Positions 1 through 8,900 of a stretch of DNA of 13,862 nucleotides are shown one piece after another. The position numbers were made by a program, and so were the translations under genes. The stretch covers positions 1 through 13,862 of the forward strand of contig RXOD01005480.1 in the NCBI GenBank assembly GCA_005223375.1, in the 5' to 3' direction. Numbering within the stretch: the stretch's first letter is position 1; each line of letters starts with the position of its first letter. The notes under the pieces were generated by a model, which worked only from the letters and a program-made list of their open reading frames with translations, was not told the DNA's origin and ran no database searches. The stretch is from Amoebophrya sp. AT5.2. Its lineage: Eukaryota; Sar; Dinophyceae; Syndiniales; Amoebophryaceae.

Positions 1-66
1 TTCCCCCACCTAGGAAACATGTCGAATTTTTTGTCTGAGCTTCCCTCACCTAGGAAACATGTCACA
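1..66. repeat. Partial tandem repeat, 40-base period
   Basis: The block at 1-26 recurs at 41-66 with only a few changes; the shared core is CACCTAGGAAACATGTC. The first copy touches the window edge, so the array probably extends to the left. The spacer at 27-40 is unrelated in look. No coding function is apparent, and the short open frame starting inside it at 19 has no recognisable protein character. Confidence 0.7.
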
Positions 67-751
67 CTTTTCATTTTTGGCCAGATGTTTGAGTCTGGGT
101 TTGGATCTGGGCCAATTTTGCCAAATGTGGTGCAAAGCGTGGACATGGACAAGTTTCCGTTGCATAAAAGAATAGCAAAAAGAGTGAGTGCTCATCATCT
201 TCATCTGAATCAGGATAATTTGTGGAAGCATTCTTCAGGATCATGAAGATACACGAACACGAATTTCACGATCATAAACGGGTGGGACAAATACAATCGA
301 TGGCCACGACGACCGCAGTCGTGGATTCTCGCACTGTAATATGATGATGAAGTTCCTGTTGGTGGTGTCTGCGTCTCCGAGTCTGACGCAGCAACCCCAA
401 CTGCTCGCGGTGTTGATGGTGCGTCCACTGCTCGTGCTCGCCTCGTCGCCCACAGTGCTGACGATGTCGCTATCCGTGCACTGTTGATTTGTGGTTTCTT
501 GATCGACTGAGTGGGAGTGTAAGAGTGTTGTGAGGGTTACGCCCGAAACCAAATCTATCTATCGATCCTCAGCACGGTCAAAAACAAAAAATTCGAAACG
601 AAAGAAAAGTTGTCAACATGATGTACTTGGTCGAAGTGGTACTACCGCGACCAGTTGCTCCTTCTATAATAATGCATGGCCGCAGGACCCCAACGCCAAT
701 TCCAACTGAGACGTATAGAAAGATAGTGACTCTGATGTGATTTTTTGTAGT

Positions 752-796
752 ACCCGCAACCAAAAGCAAGAGAAGTACTATAGATGCGGGTTTTTT
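752..796 (+). other. Inverted repeat followed by a T-run
   Basis: ACCCGCA at 752-758 pairs perfectly with TGCGGGT at 785-791, enclosing a 26-base loop, and the second arm runs into six T residues (791-796). In bacteria this would resemble an intrinsic terminator; in a nucleus a T-run could end a Pol III transcript. No RNA gene is recognisable just upstream, so function is open and chance is quite possible. Confidence 0.3.
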
Positions 797-1238
797 GAAA
801 AGTAGACGCCTCGCGTTATGACTACCGGTCTTCTTTTCGTTGCATCCACGAGCATGCGCGACTCTGTCCCCTCGGAGTTGCTGCTACTGCTGCCGCCACA
901 CGGACAGGAGTTTGATTCGCACTGATCCAGGGCAAAAAAAGCTCAAGCTGCGCACGCGTGACTCGTGGCTTCCTCAGGGAAGGTGAACAACCAGCACGAA
1001 CACCACAATGCTGCGCGACCCCGAGCTGCTGCTGGGGGAGCACAAAACGCAATCGCGACGGCAGCGTCAGCGAAGTCGAAGACCATGGGATTGAGGCCCT
1101 GGCAGCCGGCGAACCGCTCATGATAGGCCGCCAACCGCTTCTGATATAGTTTTTCGTACAACTGCAGCCACGTGGAGGTGGCCTCTTCTGAGAGTAAAGG
1201 TTAGCGACAGCCTCAACGTCAGTTGCATGAGCTGAACC

Positions 1239-1254
1239 TTCGCTCTTTGTCAGG
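1239..1254 (+). promoter_or_regulatory. 3' splice-site-like sequence abutting the ATG
   Basis: A pyrimidine-rich stretch ending in CTTTGTCAG, then a single G, immediately precedes the ATG at 1255. This has the same CAG|G form as the acceptors used by the introns in this window. It could be a trans-splicing acceptor for a spliced leader, as in dinoflagellates, leaving a one-base 5' UTR beyond the leader. It could instead be the acceptor of an upstream intron, in which case the true N terminus lies in an exon not identified here. No upstream exon with a good donor was found. Confidence 0.4.
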
Positions 1255-3682
1255 ATGGGAAACCGTATCGGGCGCGGCAAGAAGAAGCAAGCCGCCGACG
1301 CTCCAGATGAGACGTCGAACGACCGCTCCTCCGGAGGACGCCGAAGTTCTTCTGGTGGCGACATGGATCCTTTTGGCCTCAAGGGTCGCAGCAGTGCTGC
1401 TTCCGCCTCAGGTGGAACAAGTGCGAGCAAAAGCAATCCGTACAAGCTGCGCGAATCCGGGCTGAGTAACAATGACGTAGACGGAAAGCAACCCGCCCGG
1501 TCGAGCACAGCGCCCGGAGGCGGCTCCTCGTCGTCGAAGGGTAAAGCGGCTTCCACCTCGTCGAGCAACATGGCGGATCCGTACGAGAAGTTCAGCCAAC
1601 TCTTCGCGGAAGAACTGAAATCGCACCTCGGGCCCAGCCAGGCTAAATCGTGGAGCTGGAAGGACGAAGAGATCGCCGGAAGAGGTGGGAGCAAGAAGGG
1701 CGGGGCCGCGGGCTCAGGTGGAGCGACTGGGACAAGTAGTTCGCGAGCAGGTGGCCAGAGGAGCTCGACATCCTCCTCCGCGAACGACGATCGGAAGGGG
1801 CCGTACGAGTCCCTGTTCTGGGCGGAGGATCCTCGGTTCAATTCCGCGTTTTCGAACATAGTGCTGTGTCCCGGGTGCAAAACGCCGAACCGAGTGCCCT
1901 ACGCGAGCAAGTTCAAGTGCTACCATTGCGGCGCGCTTGTGGACCCAGGGACCTTCAACACGAGGGCGAAAGACGAAGCGGGGTGCGACTACTAGTCTCT
2001 TTGTGTAGAAGTAGTGGAAGTGGTAGTGGTTGTACCAGGCAGTGGCGGTACGACTACGAGTACTTGCTGTTCTCCTTCTCGCCCTTCACCTAGATGCAAA
2101 TGTTGAAAAGTAGGCCCAACCCCTCCCCGTACCCCACGAACCGATATATTACGTACTTTATACAATCGTGTTCGTGGTCCATGTCCAAGTAAGTGCCTTG
2201 TTTGTTTCGTACAATGAATCACCGAACATCGGCAGGTACTACCAGGAGGCCGTCCAGGAGTGCGAGATCGGTGTTGCCGTGATGGAGCAGAAGCGCGGCG
2301 AGATTTTCGACGAGATTGAGTCCGAGCGGCTGGTGCAGATTTCTATGGCGAAGTCCGCAATCGGGGACGACTGGCGTGCGAACGAGCTTTTCAAGGACCT
2401 GCAGGCCTGCCGATACACCATCGTGCAGGTGGACCGGCAGAAGGGCAAAAAACTGTTCGACATCAGCGACAAACTGGTGGACCTTATCAACCTGTACGAC
2501 CACGCCGAAGACATGCAGCTGAACTGGCGCATGCTCAAAGACGCAATACAAAACGACGACCGGGTGAACATGGAAATCTTCCTCAGCGAGCTGGACCCAG
2601 CGTTCTCGGGAAAATGCAAGCGGTATATTATCATTATCTCCGCTGCTGCTTCTGGTTGCTTGATGTGTCTAGAAGTAGATGCTGCTGCAGGATCCTTATG
2701 AGCCTGATGCTGACCGCTTGAGACAGAGGCTGATGTTTAGATGTCGATTCATGTTGACATCATGAGAATCGAATTCTTGTTTCCGCGCCGCGCCGCCAGG
2801 TACGTCGTGTGGCTGATGGAGAAGGAGCGCGAGATTCTAAACAACCTCGCGTTCGATGCGGCGCTCACGCAGGCGCTCAAGGAGGATGACGAGGCCACGC
2901 TGCTCGACCTGATTGAGGAGGTTCGCGACTTCGAGCTGAACTACGACGTCGAGTTTCTCCTGCAGCAAGTGCAGTTTATCAAGGACAAAAAGCGGGCTGC
3001 GCAGCGCCGCGCAAGCCAGGACGAAAACGACATGCGAGGCACCAGCAAGGCGAAGAGCAGCTTCACAGCCCACAGCAACAGACGGACGTCCTTTTCCGCG
3101 GACGACGAAGAACCCGGGATGGGCGCCCGCCCGAAGGCAGCAGGAAGAACCCCCGGGTTCTCGAAAGACAAGGCGCCCCCGGCACCGGCGGCGAGTAAAG
3201 CGAACGCGCCGCCGAAGGAACCGCCAACAGATCCGCCCAAGCCAAAAGCCGCGACCGAGCCCAGCACGGGAAAACCCGCAAAGGCAAGCGCGCCGACGCC
3301 GGGGGGCGGCTCCTCGAGAGCGGCAGCGTCCTCTTCCTCGACTTCTACGCGCAACGTGTCGCAGAAGCGGCACCCAGAGATTCCGGCAGACCTGGATTTG
3401 GAGTTGCCCGTGAAGTCCGAGAAGCAGGCTTGCGAGTTGTTAGGTCTGGACGTGGACGACTACGACGAGACGCGGGCGAAGAAGGCGTACCGCAAAAAGG
3501 CGCTGGAGTGGCACCCCGACCGGCAGCAGAACCACGAGTACATCGAGGATGCCACAAGGATGTTCCAGAAAATCAAGGAAGCTCTGGACTACCTGCAGAC
3601 CCTGCTGCAGAAAAAAACGGCGAAACCGCCCAGCAACTCGAAAACCGGCGGGGGAAGAAGCTCCAAGTCGGGGAAGCGGTAG
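1255..3682 (+). CDS. J-domain (DnaJ/Hsp40 class C-like) cochaperone with zinc finger
   Basis: Three exons, 1255-1982, 2236-2622 and 2800-3682, join in frame (both introns phase 2) to give 665 residues. The C-terminal J domain (about residues 579-645) has helix-II residues AKKAYRKKALEW followed by the HPD signature (610-612), which in J proteins stimulates the ATPase of Hsp70; the protein is therefore probably an Hsp70 partner. There is no Gly/Phe region or DnaJ-type CxxCxGxG zinc domain, so it is class C-like. Residues 205-225 form a C-x2-C-x13-C-x2-C zinc finger with LSD1-type spacing. The N terminus, MGNRIGRGKKK, has Gly2 followed by a basic cluster, fitting N-myristoylation and membrane attachment (inference). 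Residues 12-200 are Ser/Gly-rich and disordered in look, with recurring PY motifs (NPYK, DPYEKF, GPYESL). Residues about 243-440 are charged and helical and unrecognised; about 440-565 are Pro/Ala/Ser/Lys-rich. The start was chosen for the first ATG after a splice-acceptor-like site. No close homologue is named. Confidence 0.85.
1983..2235 (+). other. Intron 1 of the J-domain gene
   Basis: This 253-base GT-AG intron has donor GG|GTGCGA and acceptor CGGCAG|GTAC. Without splicing, the zinc-finger exon meets TAG about nine bases in. With it, frame is kept through a split Gly codon into the helical second exon. ACTAC repeats near both borders, so the exact junction could slide. The interior holds a near-palindromic motif at 2048-2063 that resembles sequences in a later intron. 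Confidence 0.8.
2623..2799 (+). other. Intron 2 of the J-domain gene
   Basis: This 177-base GT-AG intron has donor AAGCG|GTATAT and acceptor CGCCAG|GTAC. Removing it joins charged helical sequence ending FSGKCK to the exon beginning YVVWLMEKE, through a split Arg codon. The exon 2 frame otherwise runs on into low-quality sequence and a stop, and the exon 3 frame opens without a plausible start. GGTA is repeated at both borders. Confidence 0.8.
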
Positions 3683-5784
3683 CAGGAAGTGCCCGCTGCG
3701 CTTCGTGGAAGGCGTTGCTATACCTGTGTAAGGCTGGTCGTGCTCGTACTTCTTGGCGAGGAAGTATTTCTTTTTTCATAATCGCTGCTTTTCTAGTTGA
3801 ACTACAGCTGGTTAGAGAATATAGGCTTGGCGAAGGAATAGGAAACGCGCCGGGGTACGCACGTGGGCGTGTTGCATCCATCGACTTGATGCTGTTGACA
3901 GACGAGAGACAGAATCTTGAGCGTGGTGCTGTCGCTATAATGAAAATGAATACGAACTTACGCTCGGGGAATGCGTAGGAGTGGAAAATCAAAGCAACAA
4001 GATACAGTCGGAGGACTTTTCTGCAAGTAGTGGAAAATCAATTCATGATGAAGAATCTGAGCTTTTTCAATTTCAAAGCTGCAAGTGCAAACCGACCACC
4101 ACCAGGAGGCCTAAGCTAACGTGCAACGACTGGCTTGTGGTTGTGGTTGCCTGGAGGAAGGTGGAAGGCATGTCTTGTCCGACTACCATTTGGCATTCGG
4201 TCGCGGCCGCTGCGTCTTCAAGGACGCGACTCTTGTATGACTGATGTGAATGGGCTTCTAGTAAAGAAACAAAAGAAAAGAGACGTCAATGTCAAACAGT
4301 GTGCGTGCTCTTTTATGATAGATCTTCATGAAACATGCAGCGCAGCAGTGGTGAGCGACGACGATTTACGCAGTGGAGCCTTGAGTGAAGAGAGAAGCTG
4401 ATTCTCCATTGCTTTCGCCAGCGCCACCGCCCCGAGGATCACATTCACAAAGACAAACTACCTGGCGTTATGGATGAACACTCAATACTTCTTGCGTTGA
4501 CAATGATTGTAAGTTAGTACGATGTCGAACAACTGCTCTCACGCAAAAATCGTAGGGCGTTTATTGTCGCAGGACCGATTCGCGTCATCTCCGTCGTCAT
4601 GCATGAAAGGTAGCAACAAGAACAACTGCAGACATGGCCATATTGGTTCTGAGCGTTGAGTCAGTCGAGAGACGAGCAATACTAGATTCCACTTTCATGA
4701 TACCCGGCTCCACCGCAGCACGCGCCTATAATTTCTAGTTCTACTGCGCGTCCACGCTTACATCTCGTCCTCATAATTCATTGTCTTTCGATCTGTTTGT
4801 AGAGCAAGAGGCCCGTGGTCGTGCATGTACTAGGCGACGACGATGTGAAGGACATTCCAATGAATGGCAAAGGATGGGTGAGACCCACGACACCACTGTC
4901 GTCGGTACTACTGCGGTCGGGAGAAGAGGGGCTACGTCTTCCAAGAAGCTCAAGTTTTGCAAGCGTCACAGTCAGCCAACACCAGCATGCAAGAGCGACC
5001 ACTTCTTCTAATTTCTGAACTTGTCAGGCACCTCCATATTGGCGGGCTTTCTCCTCCATATCCCATTTCTAGTCCAATACATAAGCAATACCGAGAAGTA
5101 TAGTTTGATATAGTTTAGTGGTACTAGGTCTTCCACTTCCAGCCCGACATCGACATCGCATAGAAGACAGAAAAAACATAGGAAAGCCGCATTCTCAGCC
5201 TGTCCTTGTGACTATCAATCATGTGTTTCTGTACTCCAATTCAATGAAAAGGTGCGCCGCAGATTAGCCGATGAATTCACCACACTCGTATAACTCCCCC
5301 TGAGGAGTTCAGAACAGTAGGCAAACATCTCAGCACGAGCTACAGCTTGCGTCGATATTTTCTCAGCTAATTATACTGCTTCCGTATTATCGGCCTATTC
5401 GTCTTGTGAGCTTTATCTTTACGCTTACCAATCCTTGCCCTAGCGCTATATGAGTTTGTGTCACGACGACCGCCTGTGAATTTATTACAGAGAGCTGCAA
5501 CGAAGTTCTCGAGCGCATACGCTCTAAAAATTTAACTTGGTACTACTATTGGTATAAACTTGTCGGCAAGTAGAAGGTAACGATTCTTTCTACCACTCCA
5601 TATCAGAGCGCGCTGTTGCGGCTGCTCGTAGTATCGTATTAGTGAGACCTTTACGATTACGACCACACTAAGTCGGCGTGGTCTCTCCTATATGAATAGT
5701 ACCATGCACTAATTTATAATTTGTCGCGCTCGGCGACAAAGATTAAGTTTATAGATCGATGAAGTAGCGGGACGAGCCAACGCG
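3683..5784. other. Intergenic region between the two plus-strand genes
   Basis: About 2.1 kb, visibly richer in A and T than the flanking exons. Open frames are short and lack protein character on both strands. No AATAAA polyadenylation signal is seen just after the stop at 3682; its absence is common in dinoflagellates. Small perfect hairpins occur, including ACTTG/CAAGT with loop TCGG at 5558-5571 and GACCAC/GTGGTC near 5661-5684. Nothing here supports a tRNA, snRNA or protein gene with confidence. Confidence 0.5.
5721..5739. other. Perfect 7-bp hairpin upstream of the secreted-protein gene
   Basis: TTGTCGC (5721-5727) pairs perfectly with GCGACAA (5733-5739) around a five-base loop. It is the strongest short hairpin in this intergenic stretch and lies 46 bases before the first in-frame ATG (5785) and about 230 bases before the preferred start (5968). 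It could be a 5' UTR structure or chance. Confidence 0.35.
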
Positions 5785-5967
5785 ATGAGGACCGGTGTCG
5801 GACCAGGTGCCATCTTCTGGGGCGGGGCCTCATGCTGCCCATCCTGTTCCAGACGGCCTCCGCGGTTACGCGAAGGCCAACGCCAGCTGCAGCGCGAAAG
5901 ACACGAATTATGCGGACCGGAACCAAAAAGATCACGTGTCGTCGCACCAGCAGGAGCAGGGCAGGCG

Positions 5968-8900
5968 ATGACGAACGCGCACCGGGGAGGGAGGTTTTGT
6001 CTCACCGCGACCTACCTCCTTTTAATGCTCGTCGCGAAAAGTTCATTTCTGTTTTTCGCGGTCCTTGAGCTTCCATTTTTGGTTTCCGGAACAACTGGCG
6101 CCCCCCCTACTTCGACGCCCGACCCTTCCTCGACGCTGGATCCTTCCACCACGTCGGAGGAGCCGTCAACATCTTCGACCCCGACGTACACGTCGACGTA
6201 CGCACCCTTCGTTCCTGGTGCCTGCGATGAGGCCACTGCCAAAAAGTGCGGGCTTTTTGACGTGTCCACCGGCTGCAGCAATGTGGACCCGGCGACGTTT
6301 GGCCAGACCTTGCCGCACGGGCACCCGCTGTACCAGTGCAGCTGCCGGACACCGGGCTGGATTTGGGACTGGAGCGCGGGGACGTGCGTGTCGGCGTTGG
6401 ACAAGGTGCAGTACAGGAGGCTGCCGCAGGCCTACCTGCCCCGGTCGTCCAGCGTGTACACGGTCGACGAGAACGGGCAGATGATGCTCCGGTCCGAGCG
6501 CATTCCGTCCGACGGGTGGAGCGACGGGGTCACGTCGAAGGGCACGGCGATGGGGAGCGTCTTTCCGCGGTCGCCGGAGCCGTGGATCGAAAACGCGACG
6601 GCGGTGGAAGAAGCCTACGCGGAAGTTTCGATGATGCGGAAGGGGGTCCTGGAGTTTGCGATTCCGACGGAGGACATGAAGCTGAACTGCGCAGCGCTGA
6701 CGTACGCGGACTGGGGAAGGGTGATGCTGTTGTGGAAGCGGAAGAAAGCGATGGCGGGAAACGCGCGGGCGAGAAAAAGAAGTCTCGTCACCGCGGAAAA
6801 ACACCCAGAAACGGAGAAAATAAAGAAAGAGCGGAAGAAATTGCTGCTGGAATGGGGCTCGTCGCGAGAAGATGTCTTTTCATCTTCGGCGGGGGCAATA
6901 GAAGGGCCAGCAGCACCAGCACAACAACTTGCGACGTCTTTAGTTGAAGGTCGTGGCTCTGGCGGCACCGGCAGTAGTAGAAACGACTACGGGGCGGAGG
7001 GCGAGCTGTCGCTGTGGAGGGGATCCGCGGGGGACGTTGGTGCTGCGTCGGGGTACCTAGCGCAGGAGTCGCCGGAGCGGCAGCTGGCCCCGACGAATGG
7101 ACCAAATGGCTCGACCAACCGCCCCGACCACTACCTTGAGATTCACTGCGCTGATCTCACCGGCGTTTGGGACAGCAACGACCAGAACTACTCGCCGCCT
7201 CCGGGAGGTCTTCGCTTCATCCAGCACGAAAACTCCTGTCTCGCCGTGCATCCGTCGCAGCTCTTCTTCATGCGGTCCAACTACACAAAGGGGCCGACGA
7301 AGCGCGTCACCTTCACGCAGCTGTACGACGACCCGCCGTATCTGAACGGCACGGTCACCACGTTCGACAGCACGAACCCGAACGAGGGCACCGAAATCAC
7401 GTGGGACCAAAAGATATCGGGTGCTGCAGGCGGCGCCGCGGAGGCGGGTGGTCAGCACATCGTCTGGACGCGCAGATCGCCTCCCGCTGGTAGTTCTTAC
7501 AAGCTGCAGGTTCGGCTCACGACCGTCGAGAGCGACCACGACAAGAGGCGGCGCGATTGCAGCTCCTACGAAGGGGGCTGCATGTCCCTGGAGGAGGAAC
7601 TCACGAAGGAGCTCGTGTATCTCACCACGACGACGACCACCACCACCACCACGTCGACCACCACCACGTCGACCACCACCACCACTACAACCACCACGAA
7701 GTACTCGATGTACAAACGCGAGTCGGGATCGTGGAACTACCCCGAGTCGTACGCGTACTGCGACACCGGCCACTACGTCGTGGGCGGCGGCTGCCGCGCG
7801 AGCGGAGGGGATGCCGCGATCTCGTCCTCGAACCCGTATATCTCTGGCGCCACACAGGGGTGGCGCTGCAGCAAAGTACCAGAGGTGTGCACATATTGGA
7901 CAACGACATCCCAAGCTTGTCCGTGCACCGACGAGTGCAATGGATGGAGCCCTTTCGGGATCTGCTTTGGGGGCTACACAACACACTACACGACGTACAC
8001 GCACCAGCACTCAAGCTGCGGGGACCAGGGTACAGTGTACGCATGGGTCATGTGCAGCGAGACGATCGTGACCCATACCCAGTCGTGGTCCATCAGTGAC
8101 TGGGGAAACGGGGGCGCCTGTCCATCCTACGCTCCGGTGCTTCTCGGCGGCGGCTGCCAAGTGGACGGCCAGGGGTACTATAGTTAGATACGAATACGAA
8201 TTTCTTTCAACTACATTCATAGTCAGTTAGGCTTAGGTCATCGTCTCAGTCTTTCTTTTCTAAATTCCTTGTCGTCGTACTCGTACCCGTACTTCTATAC
8301 TGAATGTGAGTGCTAATGTCGTCACGTTGATCTGAAGGCATGATGATGATCCCGCTCTTGCTATGGAACACTTATACCTTACCTTTGTTGTCGTACTCGT
8401 AGTTGTCTATAGATACCACACTCCTCCTGGAGGCTGTGGATTGGGGTACTTACGCGAGGAGATGAAGTCGTTCGGGTTCGAAGTCGTCGGATGGACGACG
8501 ACGATTCATGTGATGTAGTATTTCGACAGGCGGCTCCCAGGATGAATCTCCCACAGTGATGTGAGGTATGTGAAAAGATGTAAGATGAAGTTGAAAAGGA
8601 CAAAAGGGAAACTTATTTTTCAACAGGTGGAAGATGACGATGTAATGCAAGTTCTCATGATCGCAGCACAAGTATCCATTTATTATCTGCACCGCATCGC
8701 AGGAAGATTAGATCAAGAAGATAATTCATTAATTTATGGTCGTTGAGGTTGATGATCTTCGTTCCTCGACACAGGTACCAGAGTGCGAGTTGGCCTTTGT
8801 TGGCGACGTCGTCGATGTCACAGGGGACGGCGTATCCGCACGGGGCTGGTGGCACGGAGCCTACGTGGCAGTGCGGCGGGTTCGGTACGGGCAAGACGGT

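Larger units (their letters stand above)
67..1254. other. Intergenic region upstream of the J-domain gene
   Basis: No convincing gene is seen here on either strand. The open frames present are short, low in protein-like composition, or (minus strand 822-1880) the mirror of the GC-rich first exon of the next gene. Small inverted repeats occur, for example a perfect 7-base stem with a 7-base loop at 304-324, and a longer one at 752-796 described separately. The last bases before 1255 resemble a 3' splice site. Promoter elements cannot be named, as dinoflagellate-type promoters lack a reliable TATA box. Confidence 0.5.

Noticed and set aside
241..552. 103-residue minus-strand open frame in the left intergenic region
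   Set aside because: Low-complexity Thr/Ser composition, overlapping similar-length frames on the same strand, and no motif, start context or splice support.
822..1880. 352-residue minus-strand open frame
   Set aside because: It overlaps exon 1 of the J-domain gene, is Pro/Ser/Arg/Leu-rich as expected from the complement of GC-rich Ser/Gly codons, and shows no domain.
3430..3978. 182-residue plus-strand frame overlapping the J-domain exon
   Set aside because: It is an alternate frame of the J-domain exon; the HPD-containing frame is clearly the coding one.
5108..5160. tRNA A-box-like sequence (TAGTTTAGTGGTACTA)
   Set aside because: No B-box or T-loop TTCGA follows at the proper spacing, and no cloverleaf can be drawn.
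7057..8010. 317-residue minus-strand open frame
   Set aside because: It is the complement of the secreted-protein exon and is dominated by Arg and Gly; the opposite frame has coherent cysteine and Trp patterns.
8468..8485. B-box-like GGGTTCGAAGTC inside an intron
   Set aside because: No matching A-box or acceptor stem upstream; probably chance.
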